64,000 bases of DNA from Gracilaria domingensis (taxonomy: Eukaryota > Rhodophyta > Florideophyceae > Gracilariales > Gracilariaceae): the NCBI GenBank assembly GCA_022539475.1, contig VCMS01000047.1, positions 1 to 64,000 of the forward strand, given 5' to 3'. Below the pieces are notes generated by a model. It did no database searches. It saw nothing but the letters and a program-made list of their open reading frames with translations, and was not told the origin of the DNA. Each line of letters starts with the position of its first letter. The stretch's first letter is position 1. A program made the translations under genes and the position numbers. Below, piece after piece: positions 38,800-49,713 of the stretch.

Positions 38800-40174
38800 T
38801 TTATGCCTAGAGAGCGTTCCATCGATGAAGAGCACCCATCAACGTACCGCGAACTGCCTCGACTTCAAAAAAACTTGGAGATCCTCATCTGTCTTTATGC
38901 ACCTTCCCGCCAAAACCATACATTGTCAGAAGTCATGCGCTTCTCGCTCGAACAAGCGTGATTCTTGCGGGAAGTCTCGGATGGAACTACGGTATCTTAC
39001 TTCTCTGGAATACTAGTGTTTGTTGCGTGCTGCGAGGGACCATCTGCCATTGCATAGAATGTGGGTATATCACTCCAGCCAACAACTACGGGATGCTGAT
39101 TTGCTGGAATCAAGAACTGCAAATGTTCGTTCTTTAAATTGATTTGACCAACGTTAGCCGTGCTTCTTCTTCTTCAATAAGGTCTGCAACGTTAGCAGTG
39201 CGCTTGAGTTTCTCTGTGGTGTGCAGTTTCAATGAGGAAGCGAAATGGGAGACCACAAGCGCTGGTGAGGACGAACACTTATAGAGGTAGTTGATCCTCC
39301 CTCAATCCGAAAAATGACTTGTTCTCTCTCTCCGCCAGCTGTCAGCGCGTAAGATCGAAGGCACTTGGTAAGGATACCTTGTACCCTTGATGTCATACCC
39401 AGGTTGCCTTTCTTTGGTACAAAGGTAGCCTTCTAGCCCTCTACCGACGGTACCAAAAGGAGGGCAACCTTACTGGGCCAGTTGCATACCAAGGGTAGCA
39501 ATACGTAGTGTAGATCACAAGTGATAAATAGTTGTTAAATTCTCGCAAACAGTTTTCGGCATTTGAAACTTTTAACACTTACGAAATAGTTTCAACAATT
39601 GATAGTCCCCATCGAACCCCGAATACCTTCCCCGGTTGGGACGGAGCTTTCCTTTCTTGGTCCAAAAAAAGATGCAGACTTCACGGTTTGCTCCCATGTG
39701 GAGCGTTGTCTTCGTCGCCTGTTTTGCGCAAAAGCCTGCATAATTTGCACGCATTTGCATCTGAAGGCTCTGTGCATCTATCCCGTACTCTAGGTAGGAG
39801 GCTCCTCACGCATGCACCACACACTGACTTCTTCCCAATTCAGTTTTCAAAACTGCATTCTCTGATTCTTCTTCTGTGATATCCTCACATCTCCCGTACC
39901 TTTGATAAACCTTGTCCAGGGTGAAGACGAAGATTGATCCCTACATAAAGTTACAGCCTGTGCGGTGCCCTACTCATGCAAACATAACATCTAGGCCAAC
40001 TGTATCCTCCAACAAAACTCATGAACTTCGACATTAAGTGCTAGCGGTGTCCTTCCAAACCGGCAACATTAAAATGAAACCTGCATTTCCTAATCTGTAC
40101 CTCACTTGCTTCTTGCTGCATACCTATGATAATACCAGCATGGACTTCTTGGTATCTACGTTACAGAATAACAG
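38800..40174. other. Intergenic region with imperfect foldback
   Basis: The first PTPA exon should lie near 38800-39100. At about 39405-39475 GGTTGCC...CTTTGGTAC and GTACCAAAAGGAGGGCAACC form an imperfect inverted repeat, with GATACCTTGTACCC and GGTATC-like pieces around it, consistent with a MITE or other foldback. Nothing else was recognised. Confidence 0.4.
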
Positions 40175-41260
40175 CTACAAACGTACAGCCACTGTGAGAT
40201 AACTTTCGTACTCCTCCGTTATCATACCGTTCACGACATAAGGAGGTCTGCATCGCAGCTTTTCTCGACGAATAACACGCAAGCCGCATCTTGCAATAAC
40301 AAGATCCAGTTCCTCCTTTGTAATTTCTACGCTGGTTTCGGTCAGTGAGTCGTCATACTTGAAGTCCAAGCAACCATGATTGACCCAAACAGCACCCACC
40401 TTGAGCACTTTAGCTATGCGTCGGATATATGTAATGATGCTATGAGAATTCTCAATTGAAAAACATGTAGCAATTGCATCCCATCGTTCTTCTTCATCGT
40501 ACAAATCCAAAAACTCACCAGCCACCATTGTGAAGTGAGCACCTTCAAGCAACCTGGGGTTGGCATCTGGAAACTCAACTTCTTTGAGTTGTTCATCAAT
40601 GGAACGTATCATTCCAGTGTGGTGCACGAAAGGGTACAGGTGCAGCGGTTTTTCGGGCGTAGCCTTTCCGTTCAGAACAAAGTTGCACATGAAGAGTTGC
40701 AAGTAAGAATTTTCAACACCCTGCACAGAAAGTCCCAACCGCGCCAGTTCCCAAGAAAGACGGCCGAGGGAAGCGCTTGGAACAAGCACAGAAAACGACG
40801 TGCGATCCGGAACCGCACCTGACGTGATGGCATCTTCCACGGCCTCGTCCAGCGCGTTAATGATGGGGTCATATGTGAGCATACGATCCTTTTCTCCAAC
40901 AATAGACCAGTCTCTAACAATTGCTAACAAGCCGTCAACTACATCCGGAAAGTCGGCGACAGTTTGTTCTAACTCTTCAGCCGTAATTTCATCTGGGTCG
41001 AACACGGAGTCAATACCCGCAAGCTCCGCTATCCTTTCAATGACATCGGCATTATGTTCCACAGCTTCCGCAGCATGTGAAAGACGAATGGGCAGAGTGG
41101 GTATCAATGAACGGTGCACTTCAGACAAGCGCTCGAAAGAATGCATCTGAGAATCGAAAACCTGCAGGGATAGGCCACGATAGGCCATGAACGCGCGCCA
41201 TGCTCGTGAGATTCGTTCGACGTCGGGCTCGGTAGATTGTTCGCCTGCTTGTGTAGTCAT
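40175..41260 (-). CDS. Carnosine N-methyltransferase-like (N2227 family) protein
   Basis: 361 residues from ATG 41260. N-terminal helices (AWRAFMAYRGLSLQVFDSQM) lead to the AdoMet domain: SFSVLVPSASLGRLSWELAR (family motif usually V-P-G-x-G-L-G-R-L-x-x-E), then LSVQGVENSYLQLFMCNFVL. After a loop with HLYPFVHHTG come WDAIATCFSIENSHSIITYI, KVLKVGAVWVNHGCLDFKY and the C-terminal VIRREKLRCRPPYV. These order and motif features match CARNMT1/YNL092W proteins, which methylate carnosine or related peptides. Motif I reads PSAS instead of PGAG, which may alter binding. The true substrate in algae is unknown. Confidence 0.85.
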   Translation of the reverse strand: MTTQAGEQSTEPDVERISRAWRAFMAYRGLSLQVFDSQMHSFERLSEVHRSLIPTLPIRLSHAAEAVEHNADVIERIAELAGIDSVFDPDEITAEELEQTVADFPDVVDGLLAIVRDWSIVGEKDRMLTYDPIINALDEAVEDAITSGAVPDRTSFSVLVPSASLGRLSWELARLGLSVQGVENSYLQLFMCNFVLNGKATPEKPLHLYPFVHHTGMIRSIDEQLKEVEFPDANPRLLEGAHFTMVAGEFLDLYDEEERWDAIATCFSIENSHSIITYIRRIAKVLKVGAVWVNHGCLDFKYDDSLTETSVEITKEELDLVIARCGLRVIRREKLRCRPPYVVNGMITEEYESYLTVAVRL

Positions 41261-41265
41261 CGTGG

Positions 41266-41299
41266 TACACAGCTGTTAGGAGTACACAGCTGTTAGGAG
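41266..41299. repeat. 17-bp tandem duplication
   Basis: TACACAGCTGTTAGGAG occurs twice head to tail, immediately upstream of the methyltransferase-like gene start (41260), in its 5' leader or promoter. Confidence 0.8.
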
Positions 41300-41625
41300 A
41301 GCGCGTGCCAACCGGATATGACAGCGGCGAATATAGCAAGGGCGCTCCGGTTTTCGTTGAGCTGTGTATCGACCTGCGACGATGACGGGAATGGAACGAA
41401 TTGCGGAATCGCGTTAAGGAGCTCTGACACGGCGCAGGAGAGTATCCGAGAAGACAAAGACCGCCATGGCCGTAGACCGACGGGTCTGCCCTTGTGGATG
41501 CCAGATCCTGGTGCGGCCCACGCCGTCAGCACTGTCAGCTGCATTCTACGACGACACATGGGTGCACCATGAAGATGGCGCACAACGCCCCGTTTCGGTC
41601 CGGTTCAGGTCCAGATAGATAGTGT

Positions 41626-41674
41626 CAACTTGCACCTCACAATTGTGAATCACAACTGTGAGGTGCAAGTTGTG
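41626..41674. repeat. Foldback, 23-bp arms
   Basis: CAACTTGCACCTCACAATTG and its complement with one mismatch close around GAATC. Further copies of GTGACTCACAACTTGTG follow at about 41675-41690 and GTCACAACTTGTG near 42108, so parts of the arm are dispersed nearby. Confidence 0.7.
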
Positions 41675-41870
41675 ACTCACAACTTGTGATCGCATCCAGG
41701 CCTGCAATGATCTGCTGCAAATCTCGTTAGCCCACAAGCACACCATCAGCAACGTTGAAACCCTTAATGCTTAATGCTCTTCACTGAAGAGAAAATGTAA
41801 TAATGTATTGCACCTCGCTCAGGATTCTGAGTGCGTAGGGCAAGATGTGTCAATGCTTTGATTGTTTTTG

Positions 41871-41945
41871 TCGCGCTGCAGATACTGAACACGTTCGATC
41901 ATGATGATGATGATCGAACGTGTTTGGTCAGTATCTGCAGCGCGA
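41871..41945. repeat. 75-bp palindrome with ATG-repeat centre
   Basis: TCGCGCTGCAGATACTGA, then ACACGTTCGATCAT, is mirrored by ATGATCGAACGTGT and TCAGTATCTGCAGCGCGA with about two mismatches. The centre is GATGATGAT. Stem length is about 33 bp. Confidence 0.75.
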
Positions 41946-42453
41946 TGCTCGAGAAGATATCGGCAAAAGAGGATCATCCGGGAATGAATCTGTTTTAACG
42001 ATATTCTATCAAAGCCTAATGGTGGTTGGCGCTGGCAGCAGTTGCGGTTGCAAGGAGCGGCGCTTCAACGACAAAAAGGCGGCACATCAGTTAGTGGGTG
42101 GTTAGTGGGTCACAACTTGTGCCCCACTTGAAAGCACACAAACGGTTACCAAGGGTGTGAAGGACACCACGAGGATTAGCTGCATGCCATGCGCTCCATA
42201 GAATGGCAGATGGTCTGACAAAGTGCATCTTGCTGCTGCTTCACGAAGCCACAATTTCGATGACACATTCTACCTTCTACGAACTGTACGTTCTTCTTTG
42301 CCCTCAACTTCCCAAACAAGGAGAAAATATTCTTGACAGATTTACCTCACTAAGTCATCCGATAGCTGCGTCGAATCGCACCTGAAGTGGGAGCAACACG
42401 GTATTTCACTTGCTCGTTTTACAATCTATTTCCTTCTCGCTCTGGATCCCAAA

Positions 42454-42948
42454 ATGCCGCAGATTTGTACTGGAGCTTCAAGCGCGAATAACTGCGACAC
42501 TCCGACGCCAACCAAACCCATGGTCATGGCCGCCGTAGACGCTATTCGTGACCTACTCGACCGTGGACGAGAGACAGCCGATAATATAACCTCTTCGGTG
42601 TCAGCACGCGAGCGTCGCCAGCTGCAACTTGCCGAAAGTTACATTCAGTTACGCATGGCCGGTAACAACCAAAAGCTACTCAATCTCGTATCTGAAGACG
42701 TCGAACTGCAATCATCTCGAGATGGAAAATTCGTTGGTAAGCAACAGTTTGAAAACTACCTGAGCAAAGTGAAGCCGACTGGTATCTGGCAGAATGCGAC
42801 TTGGAACAATGCCATAAACAGAGCTGAAATATTAGGAAACGTCAAGATTCTTATGGTTAACGTTGGCGTGGTGGCTCACATGGGATTTAACAAGTCTGGT
42901 AAAATCGATCGGATATACGTCGGCACACGATCGAAGTCACCGAAGTAA
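42454..42948 (+). CDS. NTF2/SnoaL-like fold protein, unnamed
   Basis: 164 residues from ATG 42454. The N-terminal 50 residues are variable. From about 53, RRQLQLAESYIQLRMAGNNQ starts the pattern of an NTF2-like cone fold: helix, then DVELQSSRDGKFVGKQQFEN (D-V-x-L-x-S...D-G-x-x-x-G), TGIWQNATWN, and strands GNVKILMVNVGVVAHMGF and GKIDRIYVGTR. No catalytic set is clear. The fold call rests on this pattern, and the function is unknown. Confidence 0.6.
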   Translation: MPQICTGASSANNCDTPTPTKPMVMAAVDAIRDLLDRGRETADNITSSVSARERRQLQLAESYIQLRMAGNNQKLLNLVSEDVELQSSRDGKFVGKQQFENYLSKVKPTGIWQNATWNNAINRAEILGNVKILMVNVGVVAHMGFNKSGKIDRIYVGTRSKSPK

Positions 42949-43383
42949 AGCGGCTCAGTTTTCATATATAACACCATTCATGCCACCGCACCTGTTTCGC
43001 ATACAACGTAAGACGTAGGCGAAAAGTGTACGGGTTGTGTAGTACACGTAGATACAACGGTAAGAGGCACGACAAGAACGTTTTAACATGCATAGACCCC
43101 TTCTCGTGCAAGACCGCTCACTGCATGACTCGTTTATATTATGCTTCCTATCCTACTTCTATTGACACAAGCTGTGCATGTAAACGAAGTCATGTAAGGC
43201 AGGTTTCACAACTCCTTCCCAAAGGTAGACGTAAACTTCAAACCCAAAAATCAGTTCCCAGTCGCCGTTCGTGATGACATGACGATAGCTTCTCAAACTT
43301 GGGACCAGCTGAATGCATTGCTTGTCCCAGGTCGTGCAGGCAACAATTGATACGACAAAGTGCAGTGCGGATGACAAACTCGC
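42949..43383. other. Intergenic 3' region
   Basis: Between converging genes (NTF2-like and ClpS). No gene or hairpin of note. Confidence 0.4.
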
Positions 43384-43824
43384 TCACGCCTCTTCAATGT
43401 CTGATCGAAGACCATTGTTCCTCAGCATATCGCAGTACCCCTCACTAATCTCGAATATCCAAACACCAACAACTGCCTTGCCATGAGTGTGGGCCTTGTT
43501 CATGATAGCCCATGCAGCGTCCGGGGTAAGGCCTGGGATAACCTTCAACAAAACCTTTGTGACAAAGTCCTTTGAGTGCATTTCGTCATTGAAAATCAAT
43601 ACCTTGTAGTACTTGCCAGGGTCAATCCTCTGCTTGACTCTGGTTGACTCGGTGCTCGGAGTGGTAGACGGCGTCTTAGCCAAAAGGTTGTTGAATCTGG
43701 TGCGGAGGTCCTCCTTGACTGGGGCGTCCAATGCGGCCATGCGTGGCCGGCGACGGCAGACGACCGGCGAATTGCGGTAGGCAACAGCCGCAGAACGCAG
43801 CGAAACAGGATTCAGAAAAGCCAT
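43384..43824 (-). CDS. clpS: Plastid ClpS, adaptor of the Clp protease
   Basis: 146 residues from ATG 43824; an upstream in-frame alternative at 43854 would spoil the transit peptide. MAFLNPVSLRSAAVAYRNSP has Phe at position 3 and no acids, the red-algal plastid-leader style. The ClpS core covers the last ~85 residues: YYKVLIFNDEMHSKDFVTKV, LLKVIPGLTPDAAWAIMNKA and HTHGKAVVGVWIFEISEGY. ClpS recognises N-degron substrates and hands them to the ClpC/HSP100 unfoldase. The usual N-D-D/x-x-T/H residues (FNDEMHS) are kept, so binding of N-terminal residues is likely intact. Confidence 0.92.
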   Translation of the reverse strand: MAFLNPVSLRSAAVAYRNSPVVCRRRPRMAALDAPVKEDLRTRFNNLLAKTPSTTPSTESTRVKQRIDPGKYYKVLIFNDEMHSKDFVTKVLLKVIPGLTPDAAWAIMNKAHTHGKAVVGVWIFEISEGYCDMLRNNGLRSDIEEA

Positions 43825-44571
43825 GTGAAGAAGACCTCGAATTGTTAATATCAACGTCAGACAGCGAAATCACAAAGGATTGCTTCAATTGATTGACTGC
43901 GGTTGAGGACGAAGAAGAAGTAAAGGCTGTACAATGCAGTCAGCAAGGAAGACCGAGCGTCAACGTTCAAACAGGAAGGGGGTCGATTGGTGGATGTGCT
44001 GAGTCGGACTGACGGCGACGGTGCGAGCTCGCCGACGGCGCACCGTGCGTCATGTTGCAACCGACACGTCCGATCTGCAGCGCCACTGCTGCGAGCCACA
44101 ACTGCCCAGGGCAACGGCTTGCAGCAGACGAATCAATAAGCTTTATTCCGCTGTAAGGCTATCGGGACATTCTGTAATTCCAGGCGTTCGCTTCTGGAAG
44201 GAAGACGAATGCTCTTCGCGCATGAACTCGCATGTGCATTGGAGTCCAATCAGCAGTGCACACCATGCTCAGCTGTTGCACATCCAGCACCTGTCGGTGG
44301 CATGTACCAATTCCGACCTTACATCTTCAGAGCGAATAGCGCATTCCTCACGAAGTCTACACAAGACTTATTATAAAGAAAAGGCAGCTCGTAGCATCAT
44401 TCCCAGGGTGAGCTTGGAAAGCGGAGGTAATGTTGTAGAGGAACTTGGACGGACAACGCCATGTTTGCGTAATACCCTAAGTCTTAACGACCTTCGATTG
44501 CGTTCGAGCATCAACGTGCTTTGGTACCACTTCTTTGCCCGCCATCGACAAGAAAATAACGTTAGAACCGG
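43825..44571. other. Intergenic region
   Basis: ClpS upstream region. An open plus-strand frame (44021-44575) has no family features and is not called. Confidence 0.35.
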
Positions 44572-44847
44572 TTAGAGCGCACCACACAGTGAGAACTCGT
44601 CGTCTCCGAGCAGTTTCTGTTCAAGTCTTTCAAGCTCTCCTCTCGTATCATCCAGCACATCAGCAAAACAACCTTCCTCTTCTCGCCATACAGGACGCTG
44701 ATGGGATGGAGCAATATCACCCTCGTCATTTACGACTTTCCTCGTTGACTCATCCAGCTGCAAATCCATTAAGAGAGAGTCAACCAAGAAACATTCCGGA
44801 GTCATATAATCCCCTCGTTTGACTTCGGCGCAGGATTCCTCATTCAT
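44572..44847 (-). CDS. Small acidic hypothetical protein
   Basis: 91 residues from ATG 44847: MNEESCAEVKRGDYMTPECF, FLVDSLLMDLQLDESTRKVV and an amphipathic acidic end with ELERLEQKLLGDDEF. The composition is typical of soluble proteins and the codons look natural, but no family was recognised and the other strand is also open. It could be a terminal exon of a larger leftward gene. Confidence 0.35.
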   Translation of the reverse strand: MNEESCAEVKRGDYMTPECFLVDSLLMDLQLDESTRKVVNDEGDIAPSHQRPVWREEEGCFADVLDDTRGELERLEQKLLGDDEFSLCGAL

Positions 44848-46935
44848 TTCCTACTGTTCATCGTCCATATCATGATTATACGCTTTTGAATTTAAAGATT
44901 GCTCGAAAGCCTTATTCCCATCATCAGGAGAGAGCGAAAAGATGAAAAACTCATCCTCCGAACGACTTCAGGACTCTAAAAATGTAAAAACTTTGCTTCA
45001 TCCATTTCAACCAATAGAGTTGGTGTCAATGTTTTGAAAACGCTGCTCAGATCATTAACAAACATTCTTTCTTATCTTTTCCAGCTTTTCTTTTCAATAC
45101 CACCTTGGAAATTCGCATGAAGCTCAAGAACTTGGTATATTAGAACCGAAACTCTGCGCGTTTCTTTGTGCGGTCATAAATGGATTCCCAAAGCGACTCT
45201 AGCATCGCAAAGAATATTCCGCAAAACAAGAAGGAGAAGAAGTTATGAGTGAATGAGAACTCTTTACCACCTTGCGTAATCTGTTTATGTGTAAAAATAT
45301 CCAATCTACTCAGGAGAGTTTTTTGACTCACAATTTCCATGGTCTTCTTCAGAAGTTGTTTTTCCCCCTTTGGTTATGCGTAAGCTTGCAGTTTTCAAAT
45401 TTCAAGAGCAGAAGAAAGATGTTTGAACGTTCTGATGTTGTCCTTGTTAATGTCTCCGAGCATCCAGTATTTTACGCAGTTGTATGCGCCTTTCTCTTTG
45501 CAACGGAGGCGACACAGAAGCTATGGTATCAACAGCCGTGGCAGTAACATTTTGCTCTCTGTCAGACATTATCTTGACTCGACCTACTCCTATACAGGAG
45601 CTCACAATGATTCTTGAACTTGCTTAGGTCTGAAATGAGTTCGGCCATCGAGCTGGAATTGAATTTTCGGTTACTCGGCTTCCAGAAAAGTTTTTTCAGT
45701 ACCTTGCATCGCCCACTTAATAAAATAACCGGTGAACTAGGAGCTAAAATAACAATAAGATATGTCTTCTTGGTCTCCACCAATTGTGTGGAACCACAAA
45801 CAAATATTTGTTTGTAGCCCTACTCAATAAACGCTCTCTCTTTTTTTTGACGGCTGCCTGTAATCTATAAGACGAAGACCAGACGTTTTAAACACATCTG
45901 CATACTGCCCAACCCTGTTCAACATGTCTTTCTACACTGGTTGGTTTTCTGTATACTGAACAAGGGAAGAATTTATTTGGTCCCTCTTGTCTTGTCTCTC
46001 TAACCACTGATTGAGAAAAACACACTTGCCGTGATGATATGAAAACTTGCAACGACAGCAATAGAGTCAAGGACGGATACAAGGCCTTTGTCCCCGCCGT
46101 TTACTCCATTTTTTTTTTAATACTCCCTGTTTATGAAAATGTGTGTTCCGAAAGAATTCCTTTTTTTCTTTTCCACATTGAACACCTATGATGGGTTCCT
46201 GACACGATCGAGACCATAAAATTTTGGCGGGAGAAAATTGTGGTTCTTGTGCATCCAGCCCATTGCATTTGCTTTTCTCTCGTAGGAAAGTAGAACTTCC
46301 CTTTTGAAGAGCAAAATTGATAAGTTTCATATTCTTTTCAGTCTGATGCTCCTCAGTCTCTAACACATTTCGCGCTCTGATTAGAATCCATGGCCTTGTG
46401 GAAAGCCCAGTTCATACGCTCGACTGGCATCCTCTGAGTGCGGGAAGCAGCTGGTTGACGTATTGGCATTTTGGTACTCAACAATTCAACAATTCGAATC
46501 AAGGGCTAAATATGCGTCAGTTTTTAAAGCTTTTCTCCTATTTGTTTAACACTCTCCTCGTGCCGGGCATATCCTTGGAGAGGATATATGAATTCGTTAA
46601 ACGCAACCGTAAAGGTTATGATTCCGTTTCTTGAACCACTGGGCAACCAGCACGACACATCTCTCCTCTTTAGGAGCCTCATATTCTTTAATATTCAAAT
46701 CACAAACTTCCTTCAAACAACCATTCATTTCCTAGCCGTTCAGGTTCGATCGAAGCCCTTGCTCAAACGTCCCAAACTTTCCCTCTACTGCATCCGCTTA
46801 TACCTACACTTCGGTGGACAAGCCCACATCTGGACCCTGTCGCAATCAACAATCCGTTTGGCGAATCTGAGGTTTCTGGAAAAGGAACGGTACTTACCCA
46901 CATTGCTTTTTGTTTCCTCTTCCCGATTGGTAACG
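44848..46935. other. Long gene-poor A/T-rich stretch
   Basis: About 2.1 kb with only short frames and homopolymer T runs (45839, 46110). The last part is presumably the MADS-gene promoter and 5' UTR. No RNA gene, hairpin or transposon part was recognised. Confidence 0.45.
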
Positions 46936-49060
46936 ATGAACCCCGGTAGCAATCATGTTCAACCCACTTCTTCGCGCCCCCCTGCTCCGCAGAAGAGGGG
47001 AAAGATACAGATTCGAAGGATTGCCGATAACCGCACGCGTCAAGTACGTCCCGCTACCTCACATTGCGCTGGAGATGTATCATTCCAGTTCAGTATCTAA
47101 CGAGCTCATGGAGTCTTTAATCTTCTACCCATGTATAGGTTACGTTCCTGAAGCGCAAGAATGGCCTTCTAAAGAAGGCCATGGAACTGGTAAGTCAGAC
47201 GCACTCTATAATTTCAATGATTCGTAGAACTGCTTTATGGAAACAGTCACGCTCACGCTCGTTCTTTTCTCTGCTTTACATCTGTTATTCCAGGGAGTTC
47301 TGTGTGATAGTGAAGTTGCAGTTATTGTATACAATCCACACAATGGAAAGCTTTTCGAGTACAGTTCTATCCCGATGGAAAGAGTTCTCAACCGTTATGC
47401 TACTTACAGCGGCCCTATAGAACGTCGCAAACCCGAGCAGGTAAGCACAGAGCAGCCCTCCTTCAAAGTCCTGGTCATGGAATGCATGTTGCTCGAATCT
47501 AATCCTCCTTTCTATCACATTGTTTGTGTATGGGAATCACAGTTCTTCGATATTAACGCCGCGAGAGCTCATTCGAACATCCCTGTGAATGAACCGAACG
47601 TGGCAATGGCCGCACAGAATGCTTCGATGGTTGCCTCTCGACGTCCCCGGCCTCCTTATAAGTTTGAAGAAGAACTCAATCTGCAAGAGGCAAAGAGGCG
47701 CAAGCTTTCATCTGGAGAGACACCTACCTTTGAAGTCCCAACAAGTGGTATCCAGATCCCGCACATTGTCAACAAGCCTGTTTCATCTGCGGTCGAGCCC
47801 ATAGCTTCAGCGATGAACACGAGCCATAATATGAGTGTTCCCAGTCAGATTCAAGCTGTGCCGCTCTCACAAATTGTACAAGTACCGCATCCCATGCCTG
47901 TCGTACCCCCGCAATACCAACCTCACGAATATGGACCTAGTCTAATACCACCTCATCATGGAACCCATAGTAACTTTGGAAACTTGACCAACACTCAACC
48001 GATGTACAACACGACCCCCACGATTTCTCCGTTGCAGTGCTCCTCTGAGACAGTGCAAAGTCCGAACTTTGTCCAGCCACGTACAACTGAAAATCAGATA
48101 CACCAGGCTGCTAGGGTATCAGTTCCAGTGGATGCTTATGGATCTGTTCCTTCCGCCCCTGTGTATCTCCCAGCTTCTGACCATGATCAGCGCCAACAGT
48201 TTCAGGAGCCCGCCCCTGAATCTGTTCCCCCCACAGCACAAAACATGCAATGGAGGCAGCAGTCAGTGTACAAGGAAGCGCAAAATGGTGTCGAGAAGCA
48301 GCATCAGCCAGTTTCATATGAAAAGGAGGCTAGCGCTGAAGTTATCCATCATTCCGTTGAACAGACTTCTGAGCTGGACCGGAGTAAGGAGCGGGATGAA
48401 CCCCCACCAGGTGAGGGTCCGGTTCCAAACACAGACAAAAACAACCTTGGTCACACGGAGGCTCAGGTGGAACACATGAATATAAAACAGAGAGAAAAGC
48501 TTGGCACTAATCTTAATGAGTCCAAGGATGTGAAATCGTGTCATGAATCTCTCGAGAAAAGCCTGCTGTCAAACAAAGAGAACGAGGCCACCGAAAACCT
48601 CCATCTGCCGAAAATTGAAGTCCGGCGAGATGATGCAACGCTGCCGACCTCGTCTAGCGGCACTCTGCAGATGACACCGCGATCGGGTCCTCCCCCAATT
48701 CCCAACATATCAGATGCTCTCGGAAGCATTCCACGACTACATATTCCACCTACACCTCAGGGTTCATCTGCTTGGCCGGCTTTGAACTCTCTTTCATCCA
48801 ATGATGGCGGAAACAGTGTCTCACTGACAAGGTTCTTCGGCCTGGATAGTTCCTCCACCAGACGAAGAAACCGAAATCCCTTTACAATACCTCACAATGA
48901 AATCATTCCTCTTACACCGAGGTTCTTTGGTCTTGATACATCATCCAGCACCCGGTCCCTGTTTCAGAGCTCCAACGATACACCTTTTGTACAAGGTTCG
49001 TCCGATAGGGAGAACGACGAAGCGGGAAATGCAGGACAGAGAGATAGCCAACAACGATGA
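46936..49060 (+). CDS. MADS-box transcription factor, SRF/MEF2 type
   Basis: Exons 46936-47043, 47139-47189 and from 47294 assemble a MADS domain split over three exons: GKIQIRRIADNRTRQ, then the 51-bp exon VTFLKRKNGLLKKAMEL, then GVLCDSEVAVIVYN and GKLFEYSS. A third intron of 102 bp (47441-47542, GTAAGC...CACAG) is likely but in-frame, so retention is possible; without it EQ joins FFDINAARAH. The full product is about 607-641 residues. MADS residues bind CArG-like DNA as dimers in the nucleus. No plant K domain follows; instead there is a long Pro/Gln/Ser-rich region, and near the end FFGLDSSSTRRRNR and FFGLDTSSSTR repeat. This is a type I (non-MIKC) factor. Confidence 0.9.
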
Positions 49061-49713
49061 GGAAAAGTATCGAACAGACTAGAAATTGTTCTTTGAACTG
49101 GAGCTGAAAATGGGGATTCTCGGTGAGAATTCTGAAAGACTTTACGGGATCTCCGATTTCAGACAAGCAACAGTTAGATGTATTTCATACAGAAACACTT
49201 GTAGGTTCTAGGTTTTTGTAAGTAGTATGTTGTGTTAAAGTCTTAACACAATATGCCCCGCATATTGTAACGTTTTGGAGTGGTGTGAATGTGGGCAAGT
49301 GCTATGATGAAAGCTGCGCAAGCGTGATCTCTATCACCTGAAATTCGGCTGAATATCATTCTGTTCGATCATTCTCAATGAAAGTCGCTTTCAAAGAGTT
49401 GGCCCTGTCCTGGACCGTAGTACGACAAAAGGCAAACGAACGTTAATTATTGAGAACAAGCCTCTCTCGGAATGAGTACAGACTGTCAGGAAACAGGCAA
49501 AGTATTTTCAAACGGTCGGTGGTTTTGGCACGCGTCTGGCGTCGAACGACTTTGGACCCGTTGGCAATTCATCCATCCCTTAATTGTTGGATTGAAACAT
49601 TCCGACGTTGTTAACAGTATTCATTGTTCTGTTATCAAATATATTTGCTACTCATGTCGCTTGTTCATCAATCGTACCAACCAAAAAGCAGCTTAGCTTC
49701 TATAGTCCATATA
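49061..49713. other. Intergenic region
   Basis: 3' UTR of the MADS gene and promoter of the sulfotransferase. A small dyad AGTCTTAACAC...GTGTTAAAG is near 49233-49252. No gene is supported. Confidence 0.4.

Larger units (their letters stand above)
41300..42453. other. Intergenic region with two foldbacks
   Basis: No gene is supported. It holds the palindromes at 41626-41674 and 41871-41945, and presumably promoters for the divergent flanking genes. Confidence 0.4.

Noticed and set aside
44021-44575. 184-codon plus-strand frame
   Set aside because: Mixed composition without motifs, no homologous pattern, overlaps the ClpS promoter side.
46067-46366. 99-codon minus-strand frame
   Set aside because: Lys-rich in an A/T-rich stretch, no motif, likely chance.
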